Shown: one piece after another, positions 11,258 to 22,308 of the stretch
Layout: the number at the start of each line of letters is the position of its first letter
Numbering within the stretch: the stretch's first letter is position 1
NCBI GenBank assembly: GCA_027625915.1
Contig: JANTQA010000036.1
Location: forward strand, 7,833,001 to 7,897,000
Length of the DNA: 64,000 nt
DNA from: Anaeramoeba flamelloides
Taxonomy: Eukaryota; Metamonada; Anaeramoebidae
Direction: 5' to 3'
Notes under the pieces: generated by a model
The model's database searches: none
What the model was told of the DNA's origin: nothing
What the model saw: the letters and a program-made list of their open reading frames with translations, nothing else
Position numbers and translations under genes: made by a program

Positions 11258-11672
11258 ATGTCATATTTTGTTAATAATCTCAAACAGCATAAAATTGAAG
11301 TTGGCTTTCATTTTTTGAATCTGTTTGGATGGCTTTTCAGTATTTCTGCAATTGGTAGTTTTGGCTTTGATATTGAAAAATATTGGTCATTATACACCTT
11401 TGTAATTGTCATTACTCTTTTTCTTTCACTTGCATGTTTAATTTTGATTGGGAAAGAAAGTTATGGAGACAAAACTCGTTATGTTTTAAACCATGTCCTT
11501 GTAATAGTCTTAGCAATTAGCTTACTTGGCGCACAAGCAATTAATGATGAATATTGTTTACTTCCAGAAAAATGTTTAAAGAAATCTGTTGTTGCAGTGT
11601 TTGGGATCAGTGTCCAATTGGTTGCTTTGGTACGTTTTTGTTTTTTACAAACCAATTTTTTTTTATTTTTAA

Positions 11673-11714
<42 letters not shown>

Positions 11715-14700
11715 AAAAAAAGATCCAAAACTCCTTCAAAAATTTTTAACAAATCTCACACACACGAAAACAAAAAAAAGGATTTTAAGTCTTGGTGTGC
11801 CCGTTTTGTTTTTCAAACTTTGGATTTATTTTGGATCCTTCTTTCTTTCTTTATTTTTTTTTTTTTCTTCTTCAAAACAACCATCCTGAATTTTTTTTTT
11901 TACGTGTCGTTATCTGTTTGATTATAATTCAAAAAACACACCAGTTTTTTTTTTTAAATTAGAAAAGAACAGTAAATTTTATTTTTTTAATAACTCGCAT
12001 TTTACAGTTGACTTTTCCTATAAGAACAATCTTTTTCTTTGGATACATCTAATTTAGTTGAAATTTGAAGTACCATTAAAGGAATTCTTCAGGAATATGA
12101 CTTTAGGTCGAAACTGTGGAATTGTTGATAAAAACGTTCTTGAAAGAGTTCCATAATCTCAGTTAAATTTATCCACCAAGAATTTCTTTTATAAAAAAAT
12201 GGAAAATTTTCACAATTTTTACGTCTTAGATCCATATCCAAATTTTGATTTTAATATTTCGTTATTTCCATTTCAAATCTTTAAACACAAAACAATTACA
12301 ACAAGCCGTTCTAAATTGTTTTTAGTTACTTTTATAAGATTGAAAATTTGAACTTGTACTTGAAAAGCCCTTAAAGTCATTTTTTTTAAAAAAATGTTTT
12401 TTTTTTAAATATCTATTTGAAAATTTTTTTTTTTTTGTTTTGTTTTTAACTTTGGAACGATTAATTTTTTATCCAATTTCTTCATAATGAAAATTCTTTT
12501 TGAGAAGTGAATTGTTAAATAACACAACAACTAAACACCCTTCCAGGGTGGGAACATAGTCCTTAATGTATAAAAACAAAATTTTGTATTTTTTTAAATT
12601 TTCTTTTTTATAAGTTCTCTCAAACAAATGCCTATTGGAAGATAATATTAACCTTTATATTTACACAACAAAATCCACCAATCTAAATAATTTTCAAGTA
12701 ACTTGAAAGAACCTCTTATAGTATAAAAATAAAAAAGAGGACTTTTTTTAATGTTATGCTTTTTTTTTCAATTTCCTTTTTTTAAAAACTTTCATCAAAC
12801 AAAAGCCCATCAGAAGATAATATTAACCTTTATTTTAAAACAAGAAAATCTTCTATTCTAAATAGTGTATACATTACATTTTTTTTTTTTGCATTTTTTG
12901 TTTAATTATAAAGAGGGATTTTGAAATTAAAATTTAATTTTTTTCTCAAAATTTATAAAGTATATGTTAGTTTCAATAATATATTATTGAATAAATAATA
13001 ATAGCAGTATTATAATTATCAATAGTTGGTTAGTCAGAAAAGCATAATTAAAAAATAATAAAGTTCATTAAATTGTATCATTTTTTTCAAAAGTTTAAAT
13101 TTTGATTTTATAGTATTGATAAAAATACCCAGACATGAAAATAATCCCTGACAAGATTTTTAATTGTTAACATTAGTAAAATTGTTGTGAATAATTAAAA
13201 TCAAATCCTTTTGATAAATAAATTAAACTTTTTAAAATTATAACCCACCTACTTATTAGAATGATTATTAATTAAATTACACTTGTAAAAAACAATATTC
13301 AATTAATCAAAAAACGAGAAAAAAAATATACCTTTTCCAAACTTATAGCAAACCTCTATAAAAGTCTAAGGAGTTTCAAAATAAGTTGATCTACTTAGAG
13401 CTATCAAACAATTACTCGAGTATTCTATTGAAACCCCCACTTTAATGAATTTTAGATACTTTTATTACTCGGTTCATAAAAAATTTGGTTATTTAAAAAA
13501 AGGATTTGATTTTAAATATTAAAGCAATTCAACAATAATTTTCCTAATATTCACAATTAAAAATATTGTCAGGTATTATTTTCATGTCAGGTATTTTTTT
13601 CAATACTCTTAATAGTTAATACCTCTATATTTGATAAAATAACAAAAACACCATTTTTTTTTTTTTATTTTGGGATTCATTTTTAAACTATTTGGATTAT
13701 TTCTGTTCAATACTTGGGTAAAGAGATGTATGTACCGAAAGGTTTAATTTTAAATTTAATTTTTTTACCAGTTATCTTTTTTTTTCAAAAGATTCAAAGA
13801 CTTTCATTTATTCATTTAAATCAAATCTACTGAATCTTTCCCAAAAAAAAAAATTAGCATTAATTTTCTTTTTAACAATAAACAAATATTTTTGGAGAAA
13901 AGATGTATTTTATAAAGTATGAAAAAACGATTTATTCCCCCCCACCTCCTATTAAAACTCTTACCGGAAAATCAATTAATTTTCAAATTTCAAGCATAAA
14001 ATATTCTAGTTTAAAATAATTTTAAAGTTTATCATTTTTCAGATACTCTTTGTTTAACTAATTTAGAATTAGTAAAACGCCAAAGTAACTAAATTGAACT
14101 GGCTTGTGATAAATAAAAATCAAAAAGTAATCAAATTTTGAGATTCTGTTTTCTGGTTTCTGTGATTTCTGTGATTTCTGTGATTTCTGTATTTTCTGTA
14201 TTTTCTGTGATTTTCTGTGATTTTTGTGATTTTTGTGGTTTCTGTGATTTCTGTGATTTGTTTTTTCAAAAATCAATGAAAGTTGATTGATTCTTCTTTT
14301 TAATTTTAGAATGAAAATCTTCAAAGATCTTTGATATTTTTTTGTTTTAAAGTTTGGTTTGTCAAGTTAAGACATCTTGTTTAATGAATGACAAAAAAAA
14401 TTTTGTTTTTAAAAATTATTGATTTTTTTCTTATTTGACTTCTGAAAACTTTTTAAAGACTAAGGTTTTGTAGAATCTTCGATTAATTTCTCAAATTTAA
14501 TGTTCTGGATTCAAGTTTTATTTATCAAGAGATTTTGTTAAATTTTATTCTCTGAAAAAGTGAATTAATATTTTTAATACAATTTCTCTTGGATTTTGGG
14601 CATGAAGAGTCAGAAAAATTTGAGAAGAGATCAAAAAAGGATTCAAGATATTTCACATTTGTTTGCTATTTTATGTTCGAAGACATGGAAATTCTAACTA

Positions 14701-15622
14701 TGAGTTTCTCATCTTTTTTCCACTAATATCCTTTTGTAACATTAACAGTGCTTTTTTATCTTTTTTGTTTTATACAGCAGACACCAAAGAGAGAATACAT
14801 TGAAAGAATTTGTTATTTGGTATTCAATTTAAACTCTAAAAAAAAACAAAACAGTTTCTAAAATGGAAAAGTAACAGATTTGAAATTTATCCTTTGCAAA
14901 ATTAAAATCAAGATTAATCCTATTTACCATAAAGCCATTTTCTAAAACCTTTTAGACTTTGATTAGACATTTCTTTTAATACCAATCTCCAAAAAGTGCA
15001 AAATATCTAATTTTCAAAATATTTACCAAAAAAATTGCAATGTAATAATAATAAAAAAAAACAATATTTATTTTAATTTTCATTGTGAAACATTATAAAC
15101 AAATTCCCATGATTTCAAAACAAATTCTCATTATTTGAAATAGAAATTTTTTTATATAACTTTAATCACCATTTTTGGTTTACTACTGATAAACTAAAAG
15201 TATAAATTACCTTCTCGTGACTTATCCAAGAGAAGAACGCCACTTCTCTATTCTGAATTATTAGTTTCTATGCTCATTTATTTAAAAATGAAAAATTTTT
15301 ACTTGATTTTTTTACATTCCGTTTCAATTAATTTTTTATATTTATTTTTATTTCTTTGTTATTATTCTAACTTTAATAGGGCGCAATTTTAATTTGTAAT
15401 ATTGTAATTTATGATAAAAGAAGTGAATACCAAAGCAACGACGTCGAACAAAAAAACGATATGGATCAAAATCATGAATCTTCAAATGAAAATTCATCAA
15501 AAGAAAAATCTTCAGAACAAGAAAATATCGAGCACTCAGAAAAATCAGAAAAATCAGAAAAATCAGAGATACAAGAAAAATCAGAAAATACAGAAACCTC
15601 CCAAAACAGTGACAATATTTAA
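11258..15622 (+). CDS. Four-TM (MARVEL-like topology) membrane protein, two exons
   Basis: Exon 1 is 11258-11629 (124 codons) and exon 2 15380-15622 (80 codons plus stop), giving 204 residues. The intron is 11630-15379 with donor GTACGT and acceptor TTTAATAG, preceded by a CTAAC branch-like motif at about 15367-15371. It falls between codons (phase 0), in the middle of TM4, and joins SVQLVAL to GAILICNIVIYD to make one continuous helix. TMs lie at about residues 17-38, 45-66, 75-95 and 110-136. The loop before TM4 has Cys residues (EYCLLPEKC) that could pair. After TM4 comes a hydrophilic tail with repeated SEK units (HSEKSEKSEKSE), probably cytosolic. Topology matches MARVEL/tetraspan-like proteins, but no family motif is decisive. 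A TTG just before the ATG is ignored. Function unknown. Confidence 0.75.
12075..12545. repeat. Family G dispersed repeat, copy 1
   Basis: Collinear with 56675-57165 over about 480 bp, sharing blocks such as GTTGATAAAAACGTTCTTGA versus GTAGATAAAAACACTCTTGA, and both ending ...TAACACAACAA / TAACACAATAA. No terminal inverted repeat is seen. The class is unknown. Confidence 0.6.
12569..12870. repeat. Two-copy tandem duplication, ~150-bp unit
   Basis: Copies at about 12569-12720 and 12721-12870 share TATAAAAA..., TCAAACAAA(T/A)GCCCAT-like and GAAGATAATATTAACCTTTA blocks in the same order. Divergence is moderate, so the duplication is not recent. Confidence 0.6.
13111..13608. mobile_element. Family B TIR element, copy 1 (in intron)
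   Basis: The left end TAGTATTGATAAAAATACCC follows TA, and the right end is GGTATTTTTTTCAATACT. Second-level inverted blocks ATGAAAATAATCCCTGACAA / TTGTCAGGTATTATTTTCAT lie inside. About 498 bp, non-coding. Copies of the same length are at 41588 and 42963. Confidence 0.8.
14155..14260. repeat. Imperfect ~10-bp tandem repeat in intron
   Basis: Roughly ten units of TTCTGTGATT / TTCTGTATTT in a row. On the minus strand it reads as an Asn-His-Lys and Ser-Gln-Lys repeat frame, which I treat as accidental because it is intronic. Confidence 0.7.
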
Positions 15623-16490
15623 AGAATTTATCTTATTTTTTATTATTGATTAAATTAATATTTCAAAAAGAAAAAAAAAAGAAATAAATAATTAAACTAT
15701 TATTCAGAAATTAAGAGAAAAATAAAACACCAATCCTTTTTCTATTTTTTTTTATAAAATTGATAATTTTTTTTTTGATTCATAATCAATACTGATTGGT
15801 TATTTTAAGGATAAAAAATAAGTTTAAGTTTTTTCTACACTATCTTTTTTATTGGTAAATTAAAATGGCTATGTTGTTTCCTTTGTTTCTGATCTAATTA
15901 TCATCTCATTAACATGTACATATTGGATTGCTTTCACAAAAGAATAAAAAATTACGATCTGATAATTTTGTTAGATAAATCTCTTTCAAAAATTGTTACT
16001 CATCTGAAATAATAAATTGAAAAAAAAAATATATATCCTTTAGTATTGAAAGAACAACTAATAATTAAATCTTATTAATAATTAACTTTTAAACCACTCT
16101 AATATCGAAAAATCTGGGATTTCAAAAATTAAAAAAAATAAAACCAAAAACTATAAAAAAAGTGAGTTACAATTTTTGAAATTAGCATTACAGATTTATT
16201 ATAACATGAAATTTCACTGAAAAAAAGTTGAATAACAAAGATTTTTTGCTAAATAATTAAATTCATTTTTAAAAGAAATTACATATTCGAAATTATCTAA
16301 GTGATTATTTTTCTTTTCAAAAATTTTTTTTTTTTCCACATGATCTTTTTTAAAAAAAAAGATAAATAACAAAAAAAAAAGAAAAATAATTTCGAAAAAA
16401 TGAGAAAAACTAAAAAAGAAAACAAAACAAAAACAATTTGAAACAAAAATTTTCAAAAAATTAAAATCAAAAATTAGAAAACGCAAAACT

Positions 16491-16659
16491 TTGAAAAGAA
16501 TTTTTGATAGGAATATTCGAATAAACCCTCAAAACAACTCTCATTCGCATTATAAAATTTGCAAAATTAGAAAAAATGATTCAATTTATAAATTTGAAAA
16601 TAATTTGTTGACAAGAATATGTGACCAACTGTTAAAAAAACTTCCATTAAAACTACAAC
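16491..16659 (+). other. Possible unrecognised exon
   Basis: A stretch whose translation is free of the usual A/T-noise pattern (segments such as IRKNDSIYKFENNLLTRICD and QLLKKLPLKLQR). It ends at a donor-like CAAC-GTGAGT at 16660. No start, partner exon or family could be assigned. It may be the remnant or middle of a split gene with the islands at 18422 and 19638. Confidence 0.2.
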
Positions 16660-16948
16660 GTGAGTTAAAATTACTAAAAAATAGTTTATTTTATCATTTC
16701 AAAATAGATTTTTTTTTTTTTCTTTTTTTTTTATCAAACCTTATTTATTTCATGTTGTGTATTATCTCTAAAAGCATTTCTTCCATTTTAATCTGAATTG
16801 TAAATGTAATGTGGACGGATCTAATTTTTTTATTTGACTCAAGAAGTATCATTATAAATTTGAAAGGATTTAATCAATTTTGATTACTATTTAAATTTCC
16901 AAATATGAAGCAGTATAATCATTTTGTTTAGTAACCAAAAAATATATA

Positions 16949-17481
16949 GAAAATATATTCCAAAAATTTGGACACAGTTTAAACAGAGGAAAGAACAACA
17001 ATACTACACTTTAAATTAAATTTAGAAAGAATTTTGATTTTACAAACTATTTAATTTTTTGTCTTTTTTGTTTTGTTGTCATTTCCTTTTTTGTAGTTAC
17101 GTAATCTGTTTCCTTTAAGCTAGGATTTTTTTTCAATGGTTGATAAAAAGTTAGTATTGTATTTGTTATATTGAAAAATAACATACAATTGGTTGATGGT
17201 ATCTTAACTTTTGATCGATCAACAATTGTTGGTGAAATTTCAACAAATATATCAATACATTTTTTATTCCGCCCGTTTCATTATTTTGGACACACCGGTT
17301 TTTTTTTAGTATTAATTTTTTTATTCTTTTATTTGTATTAAAATGATTACTTATTAAAACATTAAAACTGGGTAAGTTAAATGTTGTTTTATATTAGGTT
17401 TGAAAAAAAACAATAAATTGGGTTTTTTTTTGCCTATTTTTGATTTTAGATGTGTCTGAATTTGAGGAATGGGGTTTATAT
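16949..17481. mobile_element. Family C TIR element, copy 1
   Basis: Collinear with 53383-53913 over its whole length (blocks GGACACAGTTTAAACAG, TGATCGATCAACAATT, TTCATTATTTTGGACACACC). Its terminal repeats, AAATATATTCCAAAAATTTG on the left and a worn reverse complement on the right, are less well kept than in copy 2. Confidence 0.75.
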
Positions 17482-18421
17482 TGGGATTTTACACGATAAA
17501 AATACAAATATTAAAAAAAAATAGATTTTTTTGTGCAATTGATGTACCCTTTTTAGAGAATTTGAACCATAAAATAATATTATTTTAAACCCTATAACGG
17601 AACCCCTTTGACTGGAAAATGGTTCATATGTCGTCAGTGTGATTTTTAAGTAAAGAACTACCCTAGAAATTTAAAACACAAAAAATCACATATTTAAGTT
17701 GAATAATTTGGATTCTATGAAAAAAAACCTTTAAGTCGTACAAAAAATTCGAAAAATTCTGTATTGATGTATTTTTTTGAAATATAATTCTGATCCAAGA
17801 TATGTGTATTGAATGTAACCCTAGTTTACATATTTAACTTTTTTCTATTATTAAAAGTGATAAAAATTTATATTTAAATATTAATACAATTGAGGTTTTG
17901 AATTTTTAATTTGACTTATTTATCTTTATATTTTCTTTTTTTTTTGCTGTGTTTTTTTCCTAAAAAAAAAAAATGATATATTTACAGAATAAAACAGAAA
18001 ACTTCAAGAAAGTCTCTAATAGATTTTTTTTGATTATTTTATTATTATAAAATGGGTATATTTTCGAAAACAAAACTAGGTAAAAAAAATCGTTAGCTTT
18101 TGTAAAATTTGCAAGAATCGAGTAACATATTTCAATTTTTCTTCACATATTTGAATTCCTTAATAGATATATACTCAATGGGTCTTCCCTCATTTGGTAA
18201 ATTGTTTTAAAATATTTTAAAAGATTTGATTACATCTTTATTATTCATGATGTTAAATAAATACATTAAATCTTCTTGATTAATGTTATTAGATTATTCT
18301 TTATTTTTGATAATTAGAAAAATATTTTGTTTTTAATTCAGAAATATAGATTTTATGATTAATTTTCCTAGGTTTGATAGTTTAAGAGAAAACAGTCCAA
18401 ATCTCTAATAATATTAAAAAA

Positions 18422-18697
18422 TTGAAATTATTTAAAATTTTTGTATTAAAATATTATCAAGGGGAAATTTGGAATTTTTCAAGGAGGCCCATTAAAGTCG
18501 TTTTTATTTACTCATATTTCACATTTTCTTTTACTAAAAAATATAGTCATTTACAAATTGGTATCAAATATTTACCGATTATTTTAATCTTCATTAAAAA
18601 AGGAAATAAAAATCAATTAAATCAGAAATTAAATTTAGTTTATGAAATTATTATTCAATTTGTATTAAAAGTTAAGAACGAAAAAACAGTTATTTAA
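18422..18697 (+). other. Possible unrecognised exon
   Basis: A 91-codon open stretch ending in TAA, with varied composition (RRPIKVVFIYSYFTFSF; KYSHLQIGIKYLPIILIFIK) that could be a hydrophobic protein segment. There is no family match, and the only possible start in frame is a TTG. Listed because it is longer than its surroundings predict; chance in A/T-rich DNA is a real alternative. Confidence 0.2.
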
Positions 18698-19637
18698 TCC
18701 GTTTTTTTTTTTAAAAAAAAATGGTATTTATTTCGATAAAATACCCCTTTACAGTTTATAATTTGGAAAAATATTATAGAAATCTATATAAAAAATGTAA
18801 ACAATTATTCAATAACAATTCTCTGTAAAATATATTAAAAATTAGATTGTTAAAATATTGTATATTAAGCCAATTAACACATGTATTAGAAATATCTACT
18901 CTGAAATAAAAACTTTAAATTAGTTAAATTCTTGGATTAATTCATGTATTACTGAAAAATATAAAATAATCCGAAATACATCAATAATTATTTATAAATA
19001 GAATTTAAAATTGAAAATATAATGTGTTCAGTAAATACAAAAATATCAAATTAAAAAATAAATTAAAAAAATTATTTCTCCCTTATTAGGAAAAATTAAT
19101 AAAATTTAATCATCAAATAAATAATAAAATCAATTCAAAGTCAAAATATTTTCTCAAAATAACAAAAAAAAAAAGAAATATGTAAATATACATATAATAA
19201 GTTACAGAATTCCACAAGTTGGGAGTATCTTTAAGTTTTTTTAAATTTTCGAAATAAAAAGAAAATTTAAGAAATTTTCAGTTTGTTTCTTAAATGAAAA
19301 AAAATCTCTGGTACTTTTTGTTGGGTTTCCGAAAATTTGACTAAAAGTATAGAGAAAAATCTTTGATTTTACTCTATTTTTTTATATTTTGGGAAACATA
19401 TTCACTTGAATTTACCCCCCAAAAAATTTCACAATAATTAAAAAATAAAAATATTTATATAAAATATTTAAATATTTACGTTATCTGTCAAGATCAACAA
19501 TTATAAATTTCAGGACATTTAAAACGGCTTAAATAGGTATTACTATGTAATAAATAAAAATACAAGTAACAATTTTTTCATGTATGTTTAAAGTATAAAC
19601 AGAAGGAAATTAAACAAAAAATGATAATTTTTTATGA

Positions 19638-19826
19638 GTGTGTCATTCCTATGAAAAAGTTAGATCAATATATCAAAATAAATTAAAAGAACTAAATATT
19701 AATGAAATAATTTTAAATTATGGTCGTTCGAAATTATTTTCAATAATTAATAATTGTGAAATATATGATTCCACACTTAAATTATTGAATGAAGATTTAG
19801 ATCAAGGGTATCTAGAATATAATTAG
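19638..19826 (+). other. Possible unrecognised terminal exon
   Basis: Sixty-two codons ending TAG. The translation is protein-like and balanced (YEKVRSIYQNKLKELNINEI; GRSKLFSIINNCEIYDSTLK; NEDLDQGYLEYN), and the DNA lacks the poly-A/T runs of its flanks. No ATG starts it; the frame opens right after a stop. It might be a 3' exon or a gene remnant. AATAAT/AATAAA-rich sequence follows, as in a 3' untranslated region. Confidence 0.3.
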
Positions 19827-20180
19827 CACTTCCTCCTCAATAATAATAATAATAAAATAATATCAAAATTTTTTATCTAATTGAAAAAATCTTTATTTTA
19901 GTTTATCATTATTAATTGGGAAAGAATAAATATTTAAATAATATATCTTTTTCGAAATATATCGAATGTATGGCAAAATACAATTCTTCTATTCAAATTT
20001 CAATTATTTTTTAATAAATTGATTTTTTTATCAAAATATTTACAATTGAAAGGGTTAATTCGACATAAAAATTAATACAGTTTATATATTTTTTGTAAGT
20101 TTTTTTGTTGTGAAAGATAAAATTTTGTAAAAAAAAACTCTACATTTTTAACTCAATATTATTTGTCAATTTTTAATATA

Positions 20181-20745
20181 AACTCTTTTTCAGTCAAAGG
20201 GGTCCGATTTTATTGGAGAAATGGAGACATTCCATGAGTTTAATTCATTACTCTTATCAAACTAAAATTTTCAATTTTTAGATCAAAATCATTTTTTCTC
20301 ATTTTGTAAAATTTTGTTTTTTTTGTTTTTAGCTTTTTGCTTTGTTTTTTTTTTTTTTTTTTTTTTTTTTTCTTTTTTTTTTTAAAAATTAACTTTGAAA
20401 AAAAAAAAAGTTTGAAAAACGAAATAAATATTAAGAAAAGTTAAGCTTTGTAGGTTCTTTTAAAATTCATATATTTACAAGTAAAAAATCTAATTATCAA
20501 CGATTTTAATTTCCTAAAGAAATTGAGAATTTTGCACGAGACTTTCCAATGAATGGGTCCGAAAAAATTTTTTAACATTTTTTTTTTTGAAATTTATGGT
20601 TTGTTCAGGGGTTTCTTTTATAATTATGGACTCCTATATGAAGTTTATTATTTCTCGTATTTCTAAACAATCTAATTTTAGCTGATTCTTAAAAATAAAG
20701 TGACTTTTTCATTTTTGGCTGGGCCCCTTTCAGTGAAATGGAGTT
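20181..20745. mobile_element. Family I TIR element, copy 2
   Basis: The left end AACTCTTTTTCAGTCAAAGG (then GGTCC) and the right end GGGCCCCTTTCAGTGAAATG (then GAGTT) are inverted, with TA outside on both sides. About 565 bp. The interior is non-coding with a long poly-T run. Confidence 0.75.
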
Positions 20746-22308
20746 TAATTATTAATTTTTGATAATTACCAAATCATTAGATGAATCAGGTTTTTAGTGA
20801 ATATAAAAATAAAAAAGTTTTTAAATTTTTGTAGAACAATAGACTAACCTCCGATATAAATTATTTTTTTTAAAAAAACAAACAAAAATTAAATAAAAAT
20901 TTCACTAAAGATTGGATTAAAAAAAAAAATTGGTTATTATATTGATTTAGTTAATAAATTAATCACCTCCTTTCAATTAACTTAAAGAATAAATTGATAT
21001 AACATATTGATTACCGATCCATAATATCAATATATCTTTTAATAAAAATAAAAAACTTTGGATAATATCAATTTACTTGATTTTATAAATTTAGAAGTCT
21101 GTATTTAAAGAATTTTCTCAATCATCTACCATTTTAAGGCAAATTCTCATTTCGCAGTCTTTCTTTGTATCATATGTTGATATAAAAACCAAATAATTTA
21201 AGTACAATCAACCACGTTACAATTCTATATTTGATTTCCCGGGCTATACAATTTTATAAAGTATCTGGAACACTAAAATGGATGGAACAATTTTTTAAAG
21301 CTTTTTCGAGTATATAACAAGTCATTCAGAAATTAATAATAATTACTTAAAATGTTCGTTTTCTTCTTTTCTAGTTTTTCATATTGAAAATATATCAAAA
21401 TGAAAGTTGAAATGTTTTTTTTCTAATTGGTTATTTAAATTTAAATAGAAATTTCTTCTTCTGGAGAATTTATTTTTTCAGCTTAAAAAACTTTCCAAAG
21501 AAAACTCTTCTTTTCTCGATTTCTATACCTTTTACTCCAATTGGTTATTAATCGTTTGTTTGACCCAGAAATATAGAATTTTAAATTTTTTTTCAAAAAA
21601 ATCTTTATCACGATTTTATTTTTTATAAAAATAAATTAAAACACAATTAATATTTTGAAATCTTTGGTTTTGATTTTATTTCTTAAAATATTTTTTTAAA
21701 TTTAATATCAGAAAAAAAAAGATCTTTTAAAATTTTTTTCACACAAACTCTTTTATTAGATGATTTTTTTTAACAGAAAAAAGTACTTTTTGTGAAAATC
21801 CCAAATTTTCTACTAAAAAACACGACTAATTTGAGAAAAAATTATTTATCAACGAGAAAGTATTTATTAGTAAAAAAAAATATTTTTTTTAAAAAAACCT
21901 ATTGATAAGCAAAAAAAAAAAAGAGTCTCTTGTAAATAAGTAATAATATCCACGTTTTTTTCTACTTTTGAAGGGAAAACTTAATTTTTAGAATTTCAAA
22001 AAACATTTATATTTCTACAAGAATAATATTTTCATATTTAAAAGAATTTTAGAGAGGGTGTAAATAGAAAAATATTATTTTGTATTTTTATTATTTTTTT
22101 TAATATTATTTTTTTTTTATTTTATCTAAAAAATAAAAAAAATAAAAAATAAGAATAAAAAGAGGGGAAAGTGTATGTAAGAGTTATAAAAACGATTGAT
22201 AAAAAAAAAGTTTTAATAAAGAAAGAATAAAAATAAATAAAGTATATTTTTATACTAAAATATTGTAAAATTACAAAAATATTTAATTTATTATAAAAAT
22301 TTTCAAAA

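Larger units (their letters stand above)
11630..15379 (+). other. 3.75-kb intron of the four-TM gene
   Basis: Starts GTACGT and ends CTAACTTTAATAG. It contains a long poly-A run at about 11671-11707, a family G repeat (12075-12545), a ~150-bp tandem duplication (12569-12870), a family B element (13111-13608) and a short tandem repeat (14155-14260). No internal gene is supported. Confidence 0.75.
15623..22308. other. 6.7-kb gene-poor region
   Basis: Lies between the 3' end of the four-TM gene and the 3' end of the minus-strand membrane protein gene, a convergent pair. It holds a family C element (16949-17481), a family I element (20181-20745), a single family I end near 17595-17625 and three plus-strand coding-like islands listed below. 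The rest is A/T-rich with poly-T runs, including a long one at about 20346-20370. Confidence 0.55.

Noticed and set aside
11479-11739. Minus frame rich in Phe over the poly-A run
   Set aside because: Antisense of exon 1 and of the intronic poly-A tract.
14058-14324. Minus-strand frame with His-Arg-Asn and Ser-Gln-Lys repeats
   Set aside because: It reads a short tandem repeat inside the four-TM intron; no start context, family or splice evidence supports a gene.
15411-15653. 80-codon plus frame starting at ATG 15411
   Set aside because: The other frame continues TM4 of the four-TM protein from a phase-matched acceptor at 15380, which explains the same DNA better.
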